From CAZTLE01 sp964614415 (GTDB taxonomy: Bacteria > Bacteroidota > Bacteroidia > Flavobacteriales > Flavobacteriaceae): 21,941 bases of DNA. Location: positions 1 through 21,941 of the forward strand of contig CAZTLE010000055.1 in assembly GCA_964614415.1 (NCBI GenBank), written 5' to 3'. The position numbers and the translations under genes are program-made. Positions 7,921-14,143 of this stretch are shown in pieces (the stretch's first letter is position 1; each line of letters starts with the position of its first letter). The notes beneath the pieces are model-generated. The model was not told where the DNA came from. It was given only the letters and a program-made list of their open reading frames with translations, and did no database searches.

Positions 7921-9109
7921 ACGCGGGTGCTATGCAATAGCACTGCTTGGAATATTTAGCTCGGGAATTGCCCAAAACACCTACAAGGAGGACTTTCTGT
8001 ATTTGTGGGAGGAAGTAGCCGCCAATTACGCTTATTTTGATACGCAAAAGGTATCATGGAGCGACGTGAAAGCCCATTACGGCAAGGCCGTTGACACGGT
8101 TTCGCATCCCTATTATTTTACGTTGTTTTTGGAGCAGGTGCTTTTGGAATTGCACGACAACCACACCCACTTACGTACGAACACACCCGAGAGTTTCCGT
8201 TTGATCCCCAGCGGAACAGACCTTTGGGTTACTATGGATGAGGAAAAGTATGTCATTGCCGAGGTGCGAATGGGCTCAAAAGCCGAATCTATAGTACGTG
8301 CGGGGGATGAGATCCTTCGTGTGAATGGAGTGCCGGTTCACGAGGCAATTAACAACTTTATTGGGAAGTTTGTTACCGGTGAGGCTGCCCGGCTTCACGG
8401 AGCCAATCTCATGATGGCCGGGGATTACAGAAAAGAAAGGGTTGTGCAGTTGAGGAGGGACGGACAGATCCTGGAGGTTAATCTCGGAGTTTGTGAATAC
8501 CCGGTGAATGAAGAACGCTTGCTTTCGTATGAGATCATGGAAGGCGATATTGGATATATCCGGATTGAGAATTCGTTGGGAAATAGCGCCCTTATCTCCG
8601 AGTTCGATCAGGCTATGGATGCAATGAAAGGCACCAAAGCCCTCATTTTGGATTTGCGGAACACGCCCTCCGGGGGTGACTCGTCTGTGGGGATACCACT
8701 TCTTGGGAGGTTTGTAGATGCACCTAAGCCCTATCAGCGACACGAGCGCGTTTCGGAGGAAAGAAGTTGGGTCGAAGAGGTTGCCCCGCGCGGAAGCTTT
8801 TACGATCGTCCGGTGTATGTGCTGGTAAATCATTGGACGGGAAGTATGGGAGAAGGTATTACAATAGGACTGGATTCTTTTGGAAATGGAACGGTGATCG
8901 GAACGGCGATGGCCGGACTTCTCGGAGCGAATTACACCATCCAATTGCCCAACGCCGGCTATAAGGTGAACATAACCTTTGAAAAACTATTCCACGTTGA
9001 CGGAACGCCGAGAGAGCTGTTTCGTCCGGCACATCTCATTGACATTCCGAAGTTGAAACAAGAGGGGGACGCCTTTATTCAGAAAGCATTGGAGTTAATA
9101 AAGAACTAA
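7901..9109 (+). CDS. S41-family (C-terminal-processing/tricorn-like) peptidase, TTG start
   Basis: This 402-residue protein has a signal peptide (KRKIKRGCYAIALLG... to GIAQ) that only exists if translation starts at TTG 7901 or TTG 7904, inside the 3' end of the upstream gene (20 or 17 bases of overlap); there is no in-frame ATG nearby. The ELHDNHTHL segment (about 83-91) is typical of S41 N-terminal regions. A PDZ-like stretch lies around 120-160 (RAGDEILRVNGVPV). The S41 core includes ALILDLRNTPSGGDSS (257-272) and VYVLVNHWTGSMGEG (305-319), with Ser315 as probable nucleophile. The lysine that follows in classic CtpA enzymes is not evident in GTVIGTAMAGLLGA, so tricorn-type chemistry or loss of activity is possible. 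Likely periplasmic. It is coupled to hemJ downstream. Confidence 0.85.
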   Translation: MLKRKIKRGCYAIALLGIFSSGIAQNTYKEDFLYLWEEVAANYAYFDTQKVSWSDVKAHYGKAVDTVSHPYYFTLFLEQVLLELHDNHTHLRTNTPESFRLIPSGTDLWVTMDEEKYVIAEVRMGSKAESIVRAGDEILRVNGVPVHEAINNFIGKFVTGEAARLHGANLMMAGDYRKERVVQLRRDGQILEVNLGVCEYPVNEERLLSYEIMEGDIGYIRIENSLGNSALISEFDQAMDAMKGTKALILDLRNTPSGGDSSVGIPLLGRFVDAPKPYQRHERVSEERSWVEEVAPRGSFYDRPVYVLVNHWTGSMGEGITIGLDSFGNGTVIGTAMAGLLGANYTIQLPNAGYKVNITFEKLFHVDGTPRELFRPAHLIDIPKLKQEGDAFIQKALELIKN

Positions 9110-9642
9110 TGGAATACAACTATATCAAGGCCCTACATCTCATCTTTGTAATCACATGGTTTGCAGGGCTTTTTTACATTGTTCGGCTCTTTGTATATCA
9201 GATTGAGGCCTTTCACAAACCCTCTCCGGAGAAAGAGATCCTCGGGACGCAGTTAAAACTTATGGCCCGGCGCCTTTGGTATATCATTACCTGGCCTTCC
9301 ATGATACTTGCCACGGGGTTTGCCATTTGGTTGCTGGCGCTACGACCGTTTTACATTACCGATGCCTGGATGCAGGTGAAACTGGGTTTTGTCGTGCTGC
9401 TGATTGCCTATCATATTAAGTGCCATCTTATTTTCAGGCAGTTGCAGCAGGATGTTGTGAAGCACTCCTCCAATTTTATGCGCATCTTCAACGAAGGAGC
9501 GACCATTATTTTGTTTGCTGTGGTCTTTTTGGTAATTCTGAAGAATGCCGTAAACTGGATCTATGGCACCCTGGGAATCATTGCGTTTGCGATACTTTTA
9601 ATGCTGGGATATCGTCTGTATAAACGCATGCGTGAACGATAG
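9109..9642 (+). CDS. hemJ: Protoporphyrinogen IX oxidase HemJ (CopD-like membrane protein)
   Basis: This 177-residue membrane protein has four or five hydrophobic helices. The N-terminal IKALHLIFVITWFAGLFYIV block with His10, the RLFVYQIEA stretch and the LKLMARRLWYIITWPSM segment match HemJ, the haem-containing enzyme that oxidises protoporphyrinogen IX to protoporphyrin IX, one step before ferrochelatase. Length is normal. The ATG overlaps the TAA of the peptidase gene (TAATG), so translation is coupled. Its biochemical partner hemH lies about 8.7 kb upstream in the same direction, which supports the assignment over a general copper-resistance CopD role. Confidence 0.9.
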   Translation: MEYNYIKALHLIFVITWFAGLFYIVRLFVYQIEAFHKPSPEKEILGTQLKLMARRLWYIITWPSMILATGFAIWLLALRPFYITDAWMQVKLGFVVLLIAYHIKCHLIFRQLQQDVVKHSSNFMRIFNEGATIILFAVVFLVILKNAVNWIYGTLGIIAFAILLMLGYRLYKRMRER

Positions 9643-9711
9643 GGATCGTCTTTTTTCAGGCTACTTCGTCCTTGGCGTAATTATTGCTATCTTCCACCAT
9701 TATCTGAAGTA

Positions 9712-11169
9712 ATGATCGTTTTCAAATCCTTACGCTACCGTATTTTCCTTTCCATGTTACTGTTGGTCATTGGCGCATCTATACTCATTGCCGTAGTGAC
9801 CGTATATCAGTATCGGGAAGAGGCCCAGGACTATCATAGTCAGCGGTTGATTCGCAAGGAAACGGCCATACGTGAAAACATCAATTACGTTCTTGAAACG
9901 ACCACCTATCCGGTGGAAACGGAGAATATTGCGTTGATCTTCAAGGATAAGATCTATGAGATCAAGGACATCCACAAGCTGGAGTTGTATCTCTATGACA
10001 TTCAGGGAAACCTGCTGAAGTCTTCCCGTGTGGATTTTGTGAGGGACACGGCGCATGAAAAAATACCGGCCTATGTCATGGACGCCCTGGTCAATTCGCG
10101 CGACAAGCACTTTATTGAGCAGTTTGAGGAAGATGGATTGCGCTACCAGTCGTCCTACAGCTACCTTACCGATGGTCAGTTTAAACCCCTGGCCATCTTG
10201 AACCTGCCGTATATCGAAGACGACGATTTTATCAATAAGGAGTTGGTTGAAAACCTCCAGCGATTGGGCGTGGCCTATTTATTCATGCTTTTTATCGCCA
10301 TCATTCTTGCCTACTTCCTTTCGTCCTATATCACGAGGTCTTTGAGCGCCATAAGTGAAAAGATCACCGAAACGCGACTGGATAAGCGAAACAAGAAGAT
10401 CTATATTCAGGACATGACGGAAGAGATCCGGGAGCTGGTGAATTCCTATAACAGTATGATCGATGAGTTGGAGGTAAGTGCGGCCCAGTTAGCGACCAGC
10501 GAACGGGAGGCTGCCTGGCGCGAAATGGCTAAGCAGGTAGCTCATGAGATTAAAAACCCTCTGACTCCAATGCGACTCACGGTGCAGAGCTTTCAGCGAA
10601 AATTCGATCCCGACGATCCGAATGTGCGCACGAAGATGGACGAATACAGCAATACTCTGATTCAGCAAATAGATACGATGAGTTCCATCGCATCGGCCTT
10701 TTCCACCTATGCTGAGATGCCGGCACAAAAGGATGAGACCCTTAATGTAGTCAAGATCACCAAGCTGGCCCTGGATATTTTCAATGAAGGGTATATCTAC
10801 TTCTTCAATGGGGAGGAAGAGATCATTGCCAAGTTTGATCGCACTCAGCTCATACGGGTGATCACCAACCTCGTCAAGAACAGTATTCATGCGATCAATC
10901 AAAAGCAACCGGACAATCCTCGCATTGAGGTGAGCGTTCGGCGCGATAACGGTCTGGCGGTGGTCACAGTGGCCGATAACGGCATCGGTATTTCCGAAGA
11001 GAATAAAGAGAAAGTTTTCGAACCTAAGTTCACCACGAAGAGTAGTGGTATGGGGCTGGGGCTTGCCATGGTTCAGAAAATTGTGGAGAACTACGGAGGT
11101 ACTATTACGTTTGAATCGGCCGAAGGTAAGGGCACTACATTTCGGGTGGAATTCCCGGTTCTTGTGTAG
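9712..11169 (+). CDS. NtrY-like sensor histidine kinase (orphan)
   Basis: This is a 485-residue membrane kinase. TM1 is about 10-31, followed by a periplasmic sensor part of about 150 residues, TM2 about 186-206, a HAMP-like linker (about 207-260), and a dimerisation/phosphoacceptor domain with the H-box QVAHEIKNPLTPMRL, putative phospho-His278. The ATPase domain has the N box NLVKNSIHAI (386-395), G1 ADNGIGI (421-427) and G2 GMGLGLAMVQKI (446-457). The H-box type HEIKNPLTP resembles NtrY-class kinases. No response regulator is encoded next to it. A 69-base gap separates it from hemJ; TATCTTCC at 9688-9695 is only a poor -7 match. The signal it senses is unknown. Confidence 0.92.
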   Translation: MIVFKSLRYRIFLSMLLLVIGASILIAVVTVYQYREEAQDYHSQRLIRKETAIRENINYVLETTTYPVETENIALIFKDKIYEIKDIHKLELYLYDIQGNLLKSSRVDFVRDTAHEKIPAYVMDALVNSRDKHFIEQFEEDGLRYQSSYSYLTDGQFKPLAILNLPYIEDDDFINKELVENLQRLGVAYLFMLFIAIILAYFLSSYITRSLSAISEKITETRLDKRNKKIYIQDMTEEIRELVNSYNSMIDELEVSAAQLATSEREAAWREMAKQVAHEIKNPLTPMRLTVQSFQRKFDPDDPNVRTKMDEYSNTLIQQIDTMSSIASAFSTYAEMPAQKDETLNVVKITKLALDIFNEGYIYFFNGEEEIIAKFDRTQLIRVITNLVKNSIHAINQKQPDNPRIEVSVRRDNGLAVVTVADNGIGISEENKEKVFEPKFTTKSSGMGLGLAMVQKIVENYGGTITFESAEGKGTTFRVEFPVLV

Positions 11170-11178
11170 CGATTTTCC

Positions 11179-11186
11179 TATTTTTG
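11179..11186 (+). promoter_or_regulatory. -7 promoter element for the enoyl-CoA hydratase gene
   Basis: TATTTTTG is a full match to TAnnTTTG and lies 34 bases before the ATG at 11221, just after the kinase stop codon. A TTG at 11162-11164 is a possible but too closely spaced -33 element. Confidence 0.55.
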
Positions 11187-11220
11187 TGTTTCCAAATACT
11201 TACCTGAAACACCATTGACC

Positions 11221-12003
11221 ATGAATTTCGAGAACATACTTTACGAAACCCACGAAGGGATTACGACCATTACCATCAACCGTCCTTCCAAGCTTAACGC
11301 ACTTAACAGAGAAACCATCAAAGAATTGCATGATGCTTTTCGCATGGCCGACGAGGATTCCGAAACCAAAGTGATCATAGTAACCGGTAGTGGAGAAAAG
11401 GCTTTCGTGGCAGGTGCGGATATCAGTGAGTTTGCTGATTTTTCGGTGGCCGAAGGAGAGCAATTGGCATCCGAAGGTCAGGCACTTCTTTTCGATTTTG
11501 TGGCAAATCTTTCCACTCCCGTAATAGCGGCTGTAAACGGGTTTGCGCTTGGTGGTGGCCTGGAACTGGCTATGTCGGCTCATTTCAGGATTGCCAGTGA
11601 CAATGCCAGGATGGGGCTTCCTGAAGTTTCGTTGGGGGTAATTCCGGGATATGGCGGAACGCAGCGGCTACCTCAACTGGTAGGTAAAGGCCGTGCGATG
11701 GAGATGATCATGACTGCCGGAATGATCGATGCCAACGCAGCGCTGGACTACGGACTTGTGAATCATGTGGTTCCTCAGGAAGAGCTTTTGGCCCTTTGTG
11801 AAAAAATAGCCGGTAAGATCATGAGAAATTCATCGGTGGCGATTGCCGCTGCCATAGCGGCTATCAACGCAGGATACGAAGACGGTGAAAACGGTTTCGA
11901 TAGCGAGATCACCGAGTTTGGAAAATGCTTTGGTACTGCCGATTTCAAAGAAGGCACCCAGGCCTTCCTGCAAAAAAGGAGTCCTGATTTCCCAGGTAAA
12001 TAG
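11221..12003 (+). CDS. Enoyl-CoA hydratase/isomerase (crotonase family)
   Basis: This is a 260-residue cytoplasmic crotonase-fold enzyme, normal length. It hydrates 2-enoyl-CoA to 3-hydroxyacyl-CoA in fatty-acid or amino-acid breakdown. The oxyanion-hole segment AFVAGADISEF is at about 61-71, the second one AVNGFALGGGLELA at 104-117. Both catalytic glutamates of true hydratases are present: Glu115 in GGGLELA and Glu135 in LPEVSLGVIPG. The YGGTQRL segment that follows is also classic. The ATG at 11221 is preferred to a TTG two codons upstream, since it gives the usual MNFENILYE opening. The exact acyl substrate is not determined; a short-chain enoyl-CoA hydratase is the best guess. Confidence 0.93.
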   Translation: MNFENILYETHEGITTITINRPSKLNALNRETIKELHDAFRMADEDSETKVIIVTGSGEKAFVAGADISEFADFSVAEGEQLASEGQALLFDFVANLSTPVIAAVNGFALGGGLELAMSAHFRIASDNARMGLPEVSLGVIPGYGGTQRLPQLVGKGRAMEMIMTAGMIDANAALDYGLVNHVVPQEELLALCEKIAGKIMRNSSVAIAAAIAAINAGYEDGENGFDSEITEFGKCFGTADFKEGTQAFLQKRSPDFPGK

Positions 12004-12004
12004 C

Positions 12005-12026
12005 TACACCTAACCGAAAAGGTGTA
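12005..12026 (+). terminator. Short inverted repeat after enoyl-CoA hydratase (terminator or operator)
   Basis: TACACC at 12005-12010 pairs with GGTGTA at 12021-12026 around a 10-base loop, immediately after the TAG stop. The downstream arm enters the -7 box of the next gene. The stem is short (6 bp) and the following T run is weak (TCTTTGG), so an operator is as likely as a terminator. Confidence 0.3.
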
Positions 12027-12032
12027 TCTTTG
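12025..12032 (+). promoter_or_regulatory. Consensus -7 element for the lipoprotein gene
   Basis: TATCTTTG matches TAnnTTTG perfectly and lies 52 bases before the ATG at 12085. The leader between them is AT-rich (ACATTTAAATTTTTAAAC). No TTG is found at the expected -33 position. Confidence 0.6.
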
Positions 12033-12084
12033 GCGACCCTCCCATTTTATTTACATACTAACATTTAAATTTTTAAACTTTTTT

Positions 12085-12831
12085 ATGAGAAGAGTAGTTA
12101 CTTTTTGTGCTTCATTGTTATTGATTTTTGCGACTTCCTGCAGTGAAGACACCGTCACCGATGAGTTTGTGGATTCGTTTGGTGAAGTACCTGTACGGCT
12201 TGTTGAGCGTGTTGATGTGGCCGTAGTAGAAGGAAGCAATCAGGAAAATCGAACCCTGCGCGTAACGTATGATGCCAACAACCGGGTGAGCAGTGCTACA
12301 GACGGTATTGATACGAGCATTTTTGCCTATCAGAACAATGAGCTTTCCACGGTAACGGGAGAGGGCGACGTGTTGGACATCAATGAGCTCTATCAGGAAC
12401 CCTATGACCTTTTCGAGACCGGGGAAGTAACGCAATACGACAGTGATGGGAATCCCGTTCGAATCCGGTTTTATGAGGAAGAATTTGACGGATCGAGAAC
12501 GGAGTTCAATGCGGAGCTGATCTATGATAACAATCCCAACCCTTATTTCTATACCCTTGAGGCCGCCGGAATTATCGAAGTGATGGATCGCGTTCGACTT
12601 AATTTCAGCATGACACCACAGTCTTCGGAGATAGTTGCTGCCAGAATGCTTTTCCCTGTGAGCAACCTAAGAGATATCGTTATCCGCGATACCGGAGGAA
12701 CTATTGTTCGTGAGGTACGGGGCGATTATGTGTACGGCGAGGATAGCTATCCGATCTCCGGTACGTTCGTATCGACGAACGCAGATGGAGAAACTGCAGT
12801 GTACACTATTTCATATACCTATAAGCAGTAA
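12085..12831 (+). CDS. Hypothetical exported lipoprotein
   Basis: This is a 248-residue protein with a type II signal peptide: MRRVVTFCASLLLIFATSC, lipid-modified Cys19. The residues after the Cys (SEDTVTDEF) are acidic, as in the surface-export signal reported for Flavobacteriia lipoproteins, so it may face outside. The rest is rich in predicted beta strands, with repeat-like phrases such as YDANNRVSSATDG and YDSDGNPVRIRFYEEEF, resembling beta-repeat lipoproteins of Bacteroidota. The ATG at 12085 was chosen over an in-frame GTG at 12022 because only the former begins at a signal peptide and lies downstream of the -7 box. I do not recognise the family. A strong hairpin closes the transcription unit. 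Confidence 0.8.
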   Translation: MRRVVTFCASLLLIFATSCSEDTVTDEFVDSFGEVPVRLVERVDVAVVEGSNQENRTLRVTYDANNRVSSATDGIDTSIFAYQNNELSTVTGEGDVLDINELYQEPYDLFETGEVTQYDSDGNPVRIRFYEEEFDGSRTEFNAELIYDNNPNPYFYTLEAAGIIEVMDRVRLNFSMTPQSSEIVAARMLFPVSNLRDIVIRDTGGTIVREVRGDYVYGEDSYPISGTFVSTNADGETAVYTISYTYKQ

Positions 12832-12839
12832 ATTTACAT

Positions 12840-12881
12840 AAATAGGAATATTTCCAAATTCGAATGGAAATATTCCTATTT
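12840..12881 (+). terminator. 17-bp perfect hairpin (terminator, possibly also operator)
   Basis: The left arm 12840-12856 (AAATAGGAATATTTCCA) pairs perfectly with 12865-12881, with an 8-base loop AATTCGAA. It starts 9 bases after the lipoprotein stop codon and is followed by TTGTTCTTATCTTTG, which is T-rich but not a pure T tract. The right arm ends 5 bases before the -7 box of the radical SAM gene. A terminator of the lipoprotein gene is most likely; because it also covers the -33 region of the next promoter, binding by a dimeric regulator is possible. Confidence 0.65.
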
Positions 12882-12886
12882 GTTCT

Positions 12887-12894
12887 TATCTTTG
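12887..12894 (+). promoter_or_regulatory. Consensus -7 element for the radical SAM gene
   Basis: TATCTTTG, a perfect TAnnTTTG match, ends 26 bases before the ATG at 12921. Being downstream of the alternative ATG at 12864, it argues that the real start is 12921. Confidence 0.6.
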
Positions 12895-12920
12895 AGAGAA
12901 TCCAAACACTCAAAGATATC

Positions 12921-13988
12921 ATGTCTGAACCTATCAAAGGACGGGGAGCCCAGCGAAAGGTCCACAATCGCTTTTTTGAACATCGGCACGAGCTGCGCGA
13001 TGACTTCCTGGAATATTGCGAAAGAGAAGGAGAAACTCCCGAATCCAACAAGACCCAATACATAGACGTATTTCCCAAAACGTTTGTCAACAAGGTAGAC
13101 AGCCCGGATGTAGGAATGATGTTCTCGGCCAACCCATATCAGGGATGTGAACACGGTTGCGTGTATTGCTATGCCAGAAACACGCATGAATACTGGGGCT
13201 ATGGCCCCGGCCTGGATTTTGAGAGAAATATTTTGATTAAGCGAAACGCCCCGGAGCTACTGGAAGAACAGCTTCGGAAGAAATCCTGGAGCCCGGAACC
13301 CATCGTATTTTCAGGCAATACGGATTGCTATCAGCCCGTAGAACGAAGACTTGAGATCACCAGAAAATGCCTTGAGATCATGTTGAATTGGCGAAATCCA
13401 GCCGGAATTATTACGAAGAACGCGCTCATATTGCGGGATCTTGATATTCTCACTGAAATGGCGGCGTTGGATCTTATTGCCGTCAATGTATCCATCACCT
13501 CACTTTCCGAAGAAACCCGCAGACTCCTGGAACCCAGAACGGCCAGCATCAAGAATCGTCTTAAAACGGTGGAAACGCTCTCTAAGAAGGGGATCCCTGT
13601 GCGGGTTATGATGGCACCTATTATCCCTTCGTTGAACAGCCATGAGATACTGCCTCTTTTGAAGCGCGTGTCCGAATTGGGAGCGCGGGACGCGGCCCAC
13701 ACCATGGTACGACTCAACGGTGCCATTGGCGGAATCTTTGAGGATTGGGTGCGTAAGACCATGCCCGAGCGGGCTGATCGCATACTTAATCAGATTGCCG
13801 ATTGTCACGGAGGTCGACTTAACGACAGTAGATGGGGAACGCGCATGGTTGGCGAGGGGCAGGTAGCGCAGCAGGTGAGTGATCTTGTCAAGCTGGGGCG
13901 GAGCAAATACTTCAAGGGAAGGGGAATGCCGGTACTCAACACTTCACTGTTCCGAAATCCGAATGATACGCAGATGAAACTTTTCTAG
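12921..13988 (+). CDS. PA0069-family radical SAM protein (SplB-like)
   Basis: This is a 355-residue radical SAM protein. The iron-sulfur cluster motif is CEHGCVYCYA with Cys76, Cys80 and Cys83 (CxxxCxxC), preceded by the NPYQG segment and followed by ARNTHEYWGYGPGLDFE, a signature of the COG1533/SplB-related group often annotated as PA0069 family. IVFSGNTDCYQPVER further on is also characteristic. These proteins make a 5'-deoxyadenosyl radical, but the PA0069 branch has no firmly known substrate; its relation to spore photoproduct lyase suggests a nucleic acid but this is not proven. Start at 12921 gives MSEPIKGRGAQ, a typical N terminus; an ATG at 12864 lies within the hairpin. It appears to be a single-gene unit. 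Confidence 0.9.
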   Translation: MSEPIKGRGAQRKVHNRFFEHRHELRDDFLEYCEREGETPESNKTQYIDVFPKTFVNKVDSPDVGMMFSANPYQGCEHGCVYCYARNTHEYWGYGPGLDFERNILIKRNAPELLEEQLRKKSWSPEPIVFSGNTDCYQPVERRLEITRKCLEIMLNWRNPAGIITKNALILRDLDILTEMAALDLIAVNVSITSLSEETRRLLEPRTASIKNRLKTVETLSKKGIPVRVMMAPIIPSLNSHEILPLLKRVSELGARDAAHTMVRLNGAIGGIFEDWVRKTMPERADRILNQIADCHGGRLNDSRWGTRMVGEGQVAQQVSDLVKLGRSKYFKGRGMPVLNTSLFRNPNDTQMKLF

Positions 13989-14100
13989 TTAAAACGGGTC
14001 TAAGTAGGTGTTAAATATGGCGTCATTTTTGATGTGATTTTAGCGGGATATGCCATTGTTAACGTTTGTTAAGTTGGTATGTTTTAATGGAATAACTCAG

Positions 14101-14108
14101 TATTTTTG
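14101..14108 (+). promoter_or_regulatory. -7 element upstream of the plug-TPR protein gene
   Basis: TATTTTTG matches TAnnTTTG and ends 35 bases before the ATG at 14144. Upstream, TTGTTAA occurs twice with a 10-base period (14056-14062 and 14066-14072), and a TTG is present at 14074-14076, 24 bases from the -7 box. Confidence 0.5.
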
Positions 14109-14143
14109 AGATAGACTAAACTTGTAAACACAAAAAATTGCCT

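Noticed and set aside
8276..8944. A 222-codon open frame on the minus strand
   Set aside because: It lies wholly inside the S41 peptidase gene, shows no domain pattern, and the plus-strand protein has clear motifs; it is a shadow frame.
12022..12084. GTG start for the lipoprotein gene
   Set aside because: It overlaps the -7 promoter box and would bury the lipoprotein signal peptide; ATG 12085 fits better.
12864..12920. ATG start for the radical SAM gene at 12864
   Set aside because: It lies inside the hairpin and upstream of the -7 box; the added residues are hydrophobic and unlike the family.
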